Positions 1-6,031 of a DNA stretch of 64,000 nt are shown here, piece after piece. The translations under genes were made by a program, and so were the position numbers. The notes below the pieces were generated by a model. The model saw nothing but the letters and a program-made list of their open reading frames with translations. It was not told where the DNA came from and ran no database searches. Origin of the DNA: Streptococcus peroris ATCC 700780 (lineage in GTDB: Bacteria; Bacillota; Bacilli; Lactobacillales; Streptococcaceae); contig NZ_GL732463.1 in NCBI RefSeq assembly GCF_000187585.1, positions 147,819 through 211,818 on the forward strand. Reading direction: 5' to 3'. Each line of letters opens with the position of its first letter. Within the stretch, counting starts at the first letter, position 1.

Positions 1-16
1 ATAATTTTTATCATAT

Positions 17-97
17 GGAAGGGTAGCGAAGAGGCTAAACGCGGCGGACTGTAAATCCGCTCCTTCGGGTTCGGGGGTTCGAATCCCTCCCCTTCCA
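17..97 (+). tRNA. tRNA-Tyr (anticodon GTA)
   Basis: A class II tRNA of 81 nt. The acceptor arms GGAAGGG and CCCTTCC pair, with A97 as discriminator. The anticodon stem-loop is CGGACTGTAAATCCG with GTA in the loop, followed by a long variable arm and a GGTTCGAATCC T-arm. It is the first of five tRNA genes spaced 6-13 nt apart, so they are probably one transcript. No CCA is encoded. Confidence 0.97.
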
Positions 98-103
98 TCC
101 TCT

Positions 104-174
104 ACGGGCATAGTTTAAAGGTAGAACTAAGGTCTCCAAAACCTTCAGTGTGGGTTCAATTCCTACTGCCCGTG
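104..174 (+). tRNA. tRNA-Trp (anticodon CCA)
   Basis: A 71-nt tRNA with acceptor arm ACGGGCA/TGCCCGT and discriminator G174. The loop TCTCCAAAA places CCA as anticodon. The T-loop GGGTTCAATTCC is canonical. It lies 6 nt after tRNA-Tyr in the same cluster. Confidence 0.97.
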
Positions 175-185
175 TTTAATAGTAT

Positions 186-259
186 GGCGGGTGTGGTGAA
201 GTGGTTAACACACCAGATTGTGGCTCTGGCATGCGTGGGTTCGATCCCCATCACTCGCC
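186..259 (+). tRNA. tRNA-His (anticodon GTG)
   Basis: A 74-nt tRNA. The 5' end has the extra G(-1) typical of tRNA-His: GGCGGGTG pairs over eight positions with CACTCGCC. The anticodon loop ATTGTGGCT carries GTG. Third gene of the cluster. Confidence 0.96.
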
Positions 260-272
260 TATTTTATATTAT

Positions 273-344
273 TGGGGTATAGCCAAGCGGTAAGGCAAGG
301 GACTTTGACTCCCTCATGCGTTGGTTCGAATCCAGCTACCCCAG
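273..344 (+). tRNA. tRNA-Gln (anticodon TTG)
   Basis: A 72-nt tRNA with acceptor arm TGGGGTA/TACCCCA and discriminator G344. The anticodon loop ACTTTGACT carries TTG. In streptococci this tRNA is first charged with Glu by GltX (encoded at 20291-21751) and then amidated by GatCAB. Confidence 0.97.
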
Positions 345-353
345 TTACTATAT

Positions 354-437
354 GCCGGCGTGGCGGAATTGGCAGACGCGCTGGACTCAAAATCCAGTGT
401 CCGCAAGGACGTGCCGGTTCGACCCCGGCCGCCGGTA
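354..437 (+). tRNA. tRNA-Leu (anticodon CAA), integration target
   Basis: An 84-nt class II tRNA with acceptor arm GCCGGCG/CGCCGGT and discriminator A437. The anticodon loop is CTCAAAA (CAA), followed by a long variable arm. Its 3' part from position 385, together with the terminator behind it, is repeated at 7311-7444. The gene therefore hosts an integrated element and stays intact because the element supplies or retains an identical 3' end. Confidence 0.97.
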
Positions 438-519
438 TAGTAATAAAGACAAGGTTTTCGGACCTTGCCTTTTTATTTTTTCTTCTAAATTTTTTCTCTC
501 AGAGTTACCTAAAATTACT
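385..519 (+). repeat. attL: left direct repeat of the element
   Basis: Positions 385-485 are identical to 7311-7411 (101 bp). After one extra T at 486, positions 487-519 are again identical to 7412-7444. The repeat starts in the anticodon loop of tRNA-Leu and includes the rest of the tRNA and its terminator. This is long for a tyrosine-recombinase core site. Confidence 0.92.
450..480 (+). terminator. terminator of the tRNA cluster
   Basis: The stem CAAGGT/ACCTTG (450-455 and 462-467) is followed by a run of T residues interrupted by one A. The same terminator is copied in attR at 7376-7406, so the element duplicates the tRNA end together with its terminator. Confidence 0.85.
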
Positions 520-576
520 TAAAATTTTTTTTTTGCTAAATTAGGAAGAAAATATTTAACATATTTTGTATTAAAC

Positions 577-605
577 TTGATTCGTTTTATGTAAAAATAT
601 ACAAT
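577..605 (+). promoter_or_regulatory. promoter of the left cargo genes
   Basis: TTGATT (577-582), a 17-bp spacer and TACAAT (600-605). It lies 28 bp upstream of the small ORF at 634 and is the first promoter inside the element after attL. Confidence 0.6.
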
Positions 606-633
606 AGGTATATACTATTCAAGGAGAGATATC

Positions 634-780
634 ATGTTATACAATCAAGAAAATTATTCAATGCTCGAAGTTGAACAAGCAAAAAGCGATATTAAATCTC
701 TAGCGAAAGAAAAGTCAAAACTTGTTAAACTTGATTTTAATAATCCAAAAGATGTATCTGAATTTTTCGATAAAGAATAA
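634..780 (+). CDS. small protein, 48 aa, unknown
   Basis: A 48-codon ORF starting with ATG after a good ribosome binding site (AAGGAGAG, 621-628) and a plausible promoter at 577-605. The product is charged and probably helical in its first two thirds (LEVEQAKSDIKSLAKEKSK) and ends NPKDVSEFFDKE. I do not recognise a family. It lies 51 bp upstream of a nucleotidyltransferase in the same direction, so the two are probably co-transcribed. An antitoxin-like or adaptor role is possible but is only suggested by size and position. Confidence 0.6.
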   Translation: MLYNQENYSMLEVEQAKSDIKSLAKEKSKLVKLDFNNPKDVSEFFDKE

Positions 781-831
781 TTTTTATTTTTCGATGTTAG
801 AAGTATTTTTCTAGGTAATAAAGAGGTTCTC

Positions 832-1320
832 GTGGTTTATACAATAGATGAAATTAAGGCTAAGATTAAGCCTATTGCTAAACGATATAACGTATCAAAA
901 GTCTACTTGTTTGGTTCCTATGCAAGAGGAGAAGAAGACGAAAATAGTGATATAGATATTGCTTTAGAATTAGGAGATATAACGAAATTTATGGATGTAT
1001 ACGGGCATCTTTCGACCATCTTTAGTGGAAATGTAGATATTCTTTTAGTTAGTGATTTATTGTCACCTAAAACCAATATTGGCTCATTGGTGAAAAAGAA
1101 TTTTTTAAATGATAGAGTTCTCATCTATCAAAAATTGGAGGAAGCTATGGTAGAAAATTTAGTTAATAATCCTCGTATGAGAGATATAACCGAGTATAAT
1201 GAAGTCACTCAGAATGCAATTAAGGAAAGTTTAGAAAAGTATAAAACGGAGGGAATAACTAAAAGTTCCGAAAGTATAGATAATTATTTTGAAAGAATGG
1301 TTCGTGAAAATACCAAGTAA
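832..1320 (+). CDS. MNT-type nucleotidyltransferase domain protein
   Basis: A 162-aa protein starting at GTG 832, behind AAAGAGG at 6-nt spacing. Residues 20-85 form a minimal nucleotidyltransferase domain: the motif GSYARGEEDENSDIDI gives the GS and the two catalytic Asp residues, and VDILLV supplies the third acidic position. Known MNT proteins of this size transfer AMP or short AMP chains to proteins or tRNA, often as antitoxins of HEPN toxins. No HEPN gene is adjacent here. The C-terminal 75 residues are charged, helical and unassigned. The neighbours are the 48-aa ORF upstream and the 83-aa ORF downstream. Enzymatic class is fairly sure, biological role is not. Confidence 0.8.
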   Translation: MVYTIDEIKAKIKPIAKRYNVSKVYLFGSYARGEEDENSDIDIALELGDITKFMDVYGHLSTIFSGNVDILLVSDLLSPKTNIGSLVKKNFLNDRVLIYQKLEEAMVENLVNNPRMRDITEYNEVTQNAIKESLEKYKTEGITKSSESIDNYFERMVRENTK

Positions 1321-1378
1321 TTTTTGGTAGAGCTTAGTTATTTTATTTTCAATAAGAAAAAGAATAGCACTTATTTTG
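1321..1378 (+). repeat. 3'-UTR direct repeat, copy 1
   Basis: It begins immediately after the nucleotidyltransferase stop codon and resembles 1691-1749. The last 28 nt (1351-1378) differ from copy 2 at a single position. Unlike copy 2 it lacks the complementary arm needed to form a terminator. Confidence 0.8.
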
Positions 1379-1432
1379 TTAGATTGAATTCACTCAAAAG
1401 GTAATTAAAGAAAGTGAAAGGAGGAAGGAATC

Positions 1433-1684
1433 ATGATTAAAGAGTTTGGTGTTACAAATTTAGAAGTAACCAAAGAAGATATTTCTAAAAATCCTAACAA
1501 TCCTATTCTGCGGATGTATGATGATGAAGAGTTGATTGGAACGTTTAGTATTCTTACAGGTGAAATTATAGAAAATTTGGATTTAGCAGATTATGATATA
1601 CGATTTGCACAAAGACAAATTGAATTAAATCGTGATAACTATCTTGAAACGTGGAAGGACTATGTGGGGATATTACATGCCTAA
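1433..1684 (+). CDS. hypothetical protein, 83 aa
   Basis: An 83-aa acidic protein with a strong ribosome binding site (AAAGGAGGAAGG) just upstream of ATG 1433. The C-terminal half (FSILTGEIIEN, then a helix containing RQIELNRDNYLETW) resembles in layout the small DUF4160-type proteins of toxin-antitoxin loci, but this is a weak impression from pattern only. The gene is flanked by the two copies of the 58-bp repeat, as if it was inserted behind the nucleotidyltransferase by repeat duplication. Probable co-transcription with 634 and 832. Confidence 0.6.
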   Translation: MIKEFGVTNLEVTKEDISKNPNNPILRMYDDEELIGTFSILTGEIIENLDLADYDIRFAQRQIELNRDNYLETWKDYVGILHA

Positions 1685-1690
1685 ATATCC

Positions 1691-1749
1691 TTTTTTGTAG
1701 AACTGAGTTTTTAATATTTTTAATAAGAAAAAGAACAGCACTTATTTTG
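1691..1749 (+). repeat. 3'-UTR direct repeat, copy 2
   Basis: The second copy of the repeat found at 1321-1378. Here it runs into the left arm of the terminator at 1731-1758. Confidence 0.8.
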
Positions 1750-1762
1750 GCTGTTCTTTTTA
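1731..1762. terminator. bidirectional terminator between cargo and integrase
   Basis: The stem AAGAACAGC/GCTGTTCTT (1731-1739 and 1750-1758) has T-runs in both directions. It serves the plus-strand cargo genes and the minus-strand integrase, whose stop codon it overlaps. Confidence 0.85.
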
Positions 1763-2893
1763 TAATAGATTATCTAGTTTATCTGCTAAATCTTTTTGTT
1801 TACTTGGGTATAAGTGGGAGTAGGTATCAATTGTTGTGGTTATAGAAGCGTGTCCTAATCTCTCTTTTACAATTAAGTAGTCTTCTCCTTGGTTTATTAA
1901 AAGAGAAGCGTGAGAGTGTCTAAAATCATGAATCCTTATTTTCTTTAAAGAACTATCTCTAGATAGAATCTTTTTATATTGTTTTTCAATAGAATTTTTT
2001 GTTAGAGTGATTGGACTATCCTGAAAGATTTGGAGTTTTTCAGTATCAGTTGAAAATTCTCTTAGTCTTTCTGTCTGTTCTTGTTTCCATTCTTCTAGTG
2101 TTTCTATAAGCTTTTTATTAATAATGATTCTTCTAGTACCGGATTTAGTTTTTGTAGAACTAATGTGTTCTTCACCTTTATTCACGTACATTGACTTACT
2201 AACATGTATTGTACTTGTAGAAAACTCTATATCTTTCCAAGTAAGAGCGAGTGCTTCTCCAAGTCGTAAGCCAGTAAAGAAAAGTACTGTAAATAGTAGT
2301 TCAAGATTATATTCGTCGTTCTTGAATAGTGAAAGAAAATGTTTAAATTCTTTAACTGTCCAAAATTGCATTTTTCTTTTTTCTATCGGTAATTTTTTCA
2401 ATAAACCTACTGGATGTTCTTTGTAATATCCTTTTCTTAATCCAACATCTAGTATTTTCTTTAATAGAACAATGATTTTATTAATAGTATTTGGACTCAA
2501 TTTTTTCTCAGAATTTTTAGCATTCTTTTCTCGTAAATGTTCCCTAAACTGATATATATCTTCATAAGTTAGTTTATCTATATTATCGACTTTTGAAAAA
2601 TAGTCTTTGATATGTTTATTATAATTGTTTTCTTGAGTATCAATATAGCTCTTTTTTCTATTGTTTATTTCATCCTCTTCTTTTAACAATTGATAAAGCA
2701 TATCTATTGTTATTTTTGCGCCAAAATTTTTCTCTTTTAGTTCTACGCTTCTTAAGTATCGCTCGGCTTCCAAAGCCTCTTTTTTGGTTTTGAATCCTTT
2801 TCTAACAATTCGTCGTTGTATTAGTGTTATAGGGTTCGTTCCACTAGAAACATCAGCAATCCATGTCCCATTTTTGCTTTTACGAACGGCCAT
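1760..2893 (-). CDS. tyrosine integrase
   Basis: A 377-aa tyrosine recombinase of the Tn916/ICE type. An N-terminal arm-binding domain (about residues 1-50) is followed by a SAM-like core-binding domain (60-165) and the catalytic domain (175-370). All catalytic residues are visible: R210 (TGLRLGEAL), K250 (TKSGTRR), H322 and R325 (HDFRHSH), H348 (LGHAS) and nucleophile Y358 (DTYSHLY). The enzyme would excise and integrate the element at the tRNA-Leu 3' end. It is the last gene of the minus-strand operon, 3 bp after the DUF3173 gene. It lies 1.2 kb inside attL, because cargo genes sit between it and the attachment site. Confidence 0.96.
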   Translation of the reverse strand: MAVRKSKNGTWIADVSSGTNPITLIQRRIVRKGFKTKKEALEAERYLRSVELKEKNFGAKITIDMLYQLLKEEDEINNRKKSYIDTQENNYNKHIKDYFSKVDNIDKLTYEDIYQFREHLREKNAKNSEKKLSPNTINKIIVLLKKILDVGLRKGYYKEHPVGLLKKLPIEKRKMQFWTVKEFKHFLSLFKNDEYNLELLFTVLFFTGLRLGEALALTWKDIEFSTSTIHVSKSMYVNKGEEHISSTKTKSGTRRIIINKKLIETLEEWKQEQTERLREFSTDTEKLQIFQDSPITLTKNSIEKQYKKILSRDSSLKKIRIHDFRHSHASLLINQGEDYLIVKERLGHASITTTIDTYSHLYPSKQKDLADKLDNLL

Positions 2894-2896
2894 TTA

Positions 2897-3091
2897 CTAT
2901 GCTTCTTTCTGTAATTCTATCCCTAGTAGTTCTTCAGCTATTGTTGCAGGAATTGTTCCGATTCGTTTATTGTTATAGATAGCAAAGCCACGATTGACTA
3001 AAAGCACTTTACCAGTATGAATAATTTTTCTAGCAGTACCAGGACTAAATCCAAGTTCAATTAAATCATCTTTTGTTACTGTTTTAATCAT
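2897..3091 (-). CDS. DUF3173 family, excisionase-like
   Basis: A 64-aa basic protein directly upstream of the integrase and on the same strand. The pattern VTKDDLIELGFSPGTARKII forms a helix-turn-helix-like DNA-binding segment, and the remainder (GFAIYNNKRIGTIP) would form the wing. Proteins of this family stand next to integrases in many streptococcal ICEs and IMEs and are presumed recombination directionality factors. Family assignment is good; the excisionase role is inferred from position. Confidence 0.8.
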   Translation of the reverse strand: MIKTVTKDDLIELGFSPGTARKIIHTGKVLLVNRGFAIYNNKRIGTIPATIAEELLGIELQKEA

Positions 3092-3119
3092 TGGTTCTCC
3101 TTGATTTATTTTATAAACT

Positions 3120-3142
3120 AAGGGGAGCGACTAACTCCCCTT
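3120..3142 (-). terminator. hairpin between rep block and xis-int
   Basis: The stem AAGGGGAG/CTCCCCTT has a 7-nt loop. On the minus strand only AGTTTAT follows, so it is a weak terminator or an RNA-processing or stability hairpin. It would reduce read-through from the initiator genes into xis-int. Confidence 0.5.
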
Positions 3143-3152
3143 GATTCAGTAG

Positions 3153-3539
3153 TTATTTTTGTTTTTTATCTACTAAGTGAATAGCATCAGCCTTATAATA
3201 CATCGTTTTGCTAATCATCGAAGCTCGAAGGTTTTCAAATGTAACAGGGACTTCGTCCATTGCTTGAATATAATCATTATCGACTAATGGTTCAGGGTTA
3301 TCAACAGATACTTGTGTTGATTTCTTTTTAAATGGTCCATCTTTGATAGTGATATTATATTTCCAACCAATAATATTTTGAGTATTAAATCGTTTTTCAC
3401 TTCCATCACTATTTTTGATAATCTCGCCATTTTCATCGACTCTTGTTTCAGTTTCAAATTTTGGAAGTACCTCATCCAATTCAAATTTAGTTCCAATATT
3501 ATTGAAATCCCAATCATTTTGTGAAAGCATTTTTGCCAT
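3153..3539 (-). CDS. conserved hypothetical element protein
   Basis: A 128-aa acidic protein, translated 2 bp downstream of the initiator gene. It starts MAKMLSQNDWDFN and has no membrane segment, signal peptide or recognised motif. Alternating beta-type segments (IIGWKYNITIKDGP, STQVSVDNPEP, EVPVTFENL) suggest a small beta-rich domain. Tight linkage to the initiator suggests an accessory role in replication or mobilisation. The first codons of this gene are partly duplicated in inverted orientation upstream of the HAD gene (5988-6020). Confidence 0.7.
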   Translation of the reverse strand: MAKMLSQNDWDFNNIGTKFELDEVLPKFETETRVDENGEIIKNSDGSEKRFNTQNIIGWKYNITIKDGPFKKKSTQVSVDNPEPLVDNDYIQAMDEVPVTFENLRASMISKTMYYKADAIHLVDKKQK

Positions 3540-3541
3540 AG

Positions 3542-4582
3542 TTAATTTCTCCTTTTGATGTTTTCTTTAATTGTGGGTATCAAGTCTTCTCTTTTGAAGG
3601 ATATTGCCCTTTCTATGAGTTGACTTGCTAACTCTGGAGGAAACTCCAAAGCTTCTAATTTTTCAAAGTTCTCTTTCTCTAGTTCAAATAGTAATTCATT
3701 TTCATAGAGAAATTTATATGCTCTTAGAATGGCTCCAGAACCTTTAAAGACAAGCCACTCTAATTTTTGTTCAAGTTCTGTTTTTGGTTTTGACACAATA
3801 ATAGTCACCGGCTTTGATGCACCTAGAAATTTTTCCCAAGACCTAAGAGGTTTTGAAAATTGACTATCAGTGTAAAACTTCACTTTATCCTTTAAATATC
3901 CTTTTGTAAAGTTTAGAATATCTATTTTTGATTTTAGCCATTCTTGAATGAAGTAGTGAGCTTTCTCTTTACGTAGTTCTAACTCCGTTCTTATCCAATT
4001 TTCGATAAATCTCTTGCTAACACCGAGCTTTGAAGCTTGTTCTAAGCGTTTATCATAAATTCTAAGCCGTTCATCATCAGAAGGCCTTCTTAAATATAAG
4101 GTCTGCCCTGTTTTCTCATCTCCGTATGTAGTGTAGAAGTTGCTCTTACCATATAGGAATCGATTTTTCTTACAAAGTTTAGCAAGCTGATTTGGAGTGA
4201 AGTAAGGGACTTCATTAAAATCGTCTATTGCGATATCAATTCTTCTTACTGAAAATGACTTATAATTGGAATATAGATTATCTAAGAAGTGTCGTTCAGA
4301 AAGTCCTTTTGGGGTTAAAACCATATCTCGATAGAATTCTAAAGCTTGTCCTGACATGACAAGCATGAAAGAATTTTCTTCATCACCATAGTAGATACGA
4401 ATATTACCATAGTTTATCTGAGAGTCATATTCATAGTATTTAAGACTGCCTTTATCTATTATAAATAGCTCTGTATCAAGAAATAAGATATCTTCAACTA
4501 TTTCTTCTAGTGAAAGGTCGAATGTATTGAACTGGATTTGAATCCAGTCAAAAACAGAACGTAAATTCTCGTTTTTTGCCAT
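3542..4582 (-). CDS. Rep_trans/MobT-like replication initiation factor
   Basis: A 346-aa protein of the replication-initiation-factor superfamily, which includes RepC-type rolling-circle initiators, Tn916 Orf20 and NicK relaxases. Recognisable parts are RRIDIAIDDF (near residue 113), TLYLRRPSDDERLRIYDKRLEQ (about 158-180) and the ELELRKEKA helix that follows. This enzyme class nicks one strand through a tyrosine in the double-strand origin or oriT. Unlike Orf20 there is no obvious N-terminal helix-turn-helix. Upstream lies a hairpin-rich non-coding stretch suitable as its target. It could be a pure replication protein for the excised circle or a MobT-type relaxase; the sequence does not decide this. 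Confidence 0.85.
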   Translation of the reverse strand: MAKNENLRSVFDWIQIQFNTFDLSLEEIVEDILFLDTELFIIDKGSLKYYEYDSQINYGNIRIYYGDEENSFMLVMSGQALEFYRDMVLTPKGLSERHFLDNLYSNYKSFSVRRIDIAIDDFNEVPYFTPNQLAKLCKKNRFLYGKSNFYTTYGDEKTGQTLYLRRPSDDERLRIYDKRLEQASKLGVSKRFIENWIRTELELRKEKAHYFIQEWLKSKIDILNFTKGYLKDKVKFYTDSQFSKPLRSWEKFLGASKPVTIIVSKPKTELEQKLEWLVFKGSGAILRAYKFLYENELLFELEKENFEKLEALEFPPELASQLIERAISFKREDLIPTIKENIKRRN

Positions 4583-4789
4583 AAATTTTGAATCAAGTTT
4601 TTGCCTAATTTCACCGCCTTAAAAATCGTGGAAAACCTTGATACTACTGCATTTTCTCAGTGATGCACCTGACTTGCAGAGGGTGGTGTTACTACACACC
4701 CTCACCAACCTTGAAAAAGCTCTTTATTGTTCGTCTGCGCTTACGATTTGTTACGGTCTGCGGTACCATACTCGCCGACCGTAACAAAC
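4583..4789. other. candidate origin (dso/oriT) with two inverted repeats
   Basis: 207 bp without a gene, directly upstream of the initiator. It holds a perfect 12-bp inverted repeat TTTGTTACGGTC/GACCGTAACAAA (4747-4758 and 4777-4788, 18-nt loop) and a 7-bp stem GAGGGTG/CACCCTC around 4679-4702. Neither is followed by a T-run on either strand, so they are not terminators. Hairpins of this kind next to a Rep_trans initiator are typical of nick sites. Confidence 0.6.
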
Positions 4790-5251
4790 CTACTTGCCGA
4801 ACTTCCTACGAGCTTTTTCCCAAGCACCAAATGGAAGTAGTTCAAGTGTTGCGAGAATTTCTTCTTGCTCTTTTTCCAATCGTTGAAATTTCATTTGCAG
4901 TTTTTTATTACTAGAATACAAATTCTTAAAATTATCATTCAAGGTAATAAAATCTTCTTTAAGGGTTTCGAGTTGCTGAGTAAGGGTGTACTCCTTATGT
5001 TTATGAATATCTCCATAAGTTTCCCTTATAGCATCTTTTAATGGCATCTCATTTTTCAAATAAGCAATTGTCCTGAAATCCTCAACATCATTATCAGTGA
5101 AATTATAAAAACTCACAAACTGCCTACTATTCCTTGCTTGAACTTTTTTAAACTCATGACCACTAATTTCCTTTATCAAGGTTATCCATTTTTTAGCAGT
5201 ACTGACAGAGTTTAAACCGTCAACCAAGGAAACAAGTTTATTTATATCCAT
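4790..5251 (-). CDS. coiled-coil DNA-binding-like element protein
   Basis: A 153-aa protein and the first gene of the minus-strand operon, translated from ATG 5251 after a GGGGG-type ribosome binding site. The N-terminal 90 residues look like a small helical DNA-binding domain (STAKKWITLIKEISG and DNDVEDFRTIAYLKNEM). Residues 95-135 form a probable coiled coil (QQLETLKEDFITLNDNFKNL and onward). The layout recalls KfrA/MerR-like accessory proteins of plasmids and IMEs. A role in copy control, partition or nick-complex assembly is an inference. The family is not recognised. Confidence 0.7.
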   Translation of the reverse strand: MDINKLVSLVDGLNSVSTAKKWITLIKEISGHEFKKVQARNSRQFVSFYNFTDNDVEDFRTIAYLKNEMPLKDAIRETYGDIHKHKEYTLTQQLETLKEDFITLNDNFKNLYSSNKKLQMKFQRLEKEQEEILATLELLPFGAWEKARRKFGK

Positions 5252-5278
5252 ATTCCCCCGTTCTAACGGAAAGTGTGG

Positions 5279-5342
5279 TATAATAGTTATATAGAAGTTT
5301 GGTAAGTCTTTGATTTTGTCGTGATTATCAAAGACTTTTTAA
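5279..5342 (+). ncRNA. probable antisense (countertranscript) RNA to the rep operon leader
   Basis: An extended -10 promoter TGG-TATAAT (5276-5284) is followed about 7 nt later by a predicted start near 5291. A perfect 11-bp terminator stem AAGTCTTTGAT/ATCAAAGACTT (5304-5314 and 5327-5337) with a T-run ends the transcript. The RNA of about 50 nt is complementary to the 5' leader of the minus-strand operon, just upstream of the first gene. No ORF fits in it. Small antisense RNAs with this arrangement control Rep synthesis in rolling-circle plasmids. No -35 element is apparent. Confidence 0.6.
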
Positions 5343-5351
5343 TACAATCAT
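5328..5351 (-). CDS. seven-codon leader peptide ORF
   Basis: On the minus strand AAAGGAGG (5368-5361) precedes ATG at a 9-nt spacing. The ORF reads MIVLKSL and stops with TGA inside the left arm of the 11-bp hairpin described for the antisense RNA. The ribosome binding site itself can pair in a small hairpin (5352-5366). A ribosome on this ORF would alter folding of the operon leader, so it may couple translation to control of the downstream genes. The ribosome binding site and ORF are seen directly; the function is inferred. Confidence 0.45.
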   Translation of the reverse strand: MIVLKSL

Positions 5352-5404
5352 AGGCGGTTACCTCCTTTATACAATCCCCGAAGAAAGAATAGCAAGGGCC
5401 TCTT

Positions 5405-5456
5405 ATTACCTAACGGGTATATTACACATTATATACCTGTTGGGTAATATTGTCAA
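5405..5456. promoter_or_regulatory. divergent promoters and palindromic repressor operator
   Basis: The minus-strand promoter is near consensus: TTGACA (5456-5451), 17 bp, TATAAT (5433-5428), giving a start near 5421. A weaker plus-strand promoter TTACAC-17-TAATAT (5422-5427 and 5445-5450) points to the XRE gene. Both overlap an 18-bp inverted repeat with two mismatches (arms 5405-5422 and 5431-5448, beginning ATTACC and ending GGTAAT). This is the expected operator of the adjacent XRE regulator, repressing the operon and possibly itself. Confidence 0.8.
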
Positions 5457-5474
5457 CAGAAAAATAGGTGAATT

Positions 5475-5927
5475 ATGGCTTTTTTAGGTGAAAATTTAAA
5501 GAAAATACGACAGGAACACAAATTAACTCAGGTAGAACTGGCTAATATGCTAGGAATTAGCCAAAAATCATATAGTCATTGGGAAACTCAAAAAACAGAA
5601 CCAACGCTAGAAAATGTAGTAAAACTGGCTAATATATTTAATACAACTACAGATTATTTTTTAGGTCAGACAATTTATTCAAAGGCAAATTTAGTTAGAT
5701 TTTTAGATGATTATGATGTAAGTAATATAAAAAACTGGACTAAAGAAGAAAGAGATAGTTTTAAATTTGCAATTTTATTTGAAATAATGACAAGAGATGA
5801 TAAAATTAGCTTATTAAAATTAAAAGACAATTTGATTACCGAACACAATCTAGATAAAGATGAGCGGGATATAATAAACATAATTTTTAAAGAAGTGCAG
5901 TTGGAGTTTCAAGATTTTCCAAATTAG
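5475..5927 (+). CDS. XRE-family transcriptional regulator
   Basis: A 150-aa protein with an N-terminal Cro/C1-type helix-turn-helix (residues 5-62: LKKIRQEHKLTQVELANMLG, then ISQKSYSHWE). A C-terminal helical domain of about 80 residues shows no protease (S24/LexA) motif. It is transcribed divergently from the initiator operon across the palindrome at 5405-5448, so it is the likely lysogeny-style repressor of element genes. The C-terminal part would mediate dimerisation or sense the inducing signal. Confidence 0.92.
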   Translation: MAFLGENLKKIRQEHKLTQVELANMLGISQKSYSHWETQKTEPTLENVVKLANIFNTTTDYFLGQTIYSKANLVRFLDDYDVSNIKNWTKEERDSFKFAILFEIMTRDDKISLLKLKDNLITEHNLDKDERDIINIIFKEVQLEFQDFPN

Positions 5928-5987
5928 AACACATTATAATACCATAGAAATTAAAGTGTTGACAGTGAACTCAATTTGAAATTAGGA

Positions 5988-6020
5988 CAAAAATGCTTTC
6001 ACAAACCGATTTTGATTTTA
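5988..6020 (+). repeat. partial copy of the start of the 3153-3539 gene
   Basis: This stretch matches the beginning of the minus-strand gene at 3153-3539 in 28 of 33 positions, including an 18-nt identical block containing ATGCTTTCACAAA. It is in inverted orientation to that gene. It reads MLSQTDFDF in frame with the HAD gene but precedes that gene's own ribosome binding site. Confidence 0.65.
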
Positions 6021-6031
6021 AAGGAGGATTT

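Noticed and set aside
218-544. Plus-strand ORFs over the tRNA cluster
   Set aside because: They are translations of tRNA-His, tRNA-Gln and tRNA-Leu sequence and of the terminator behind them.
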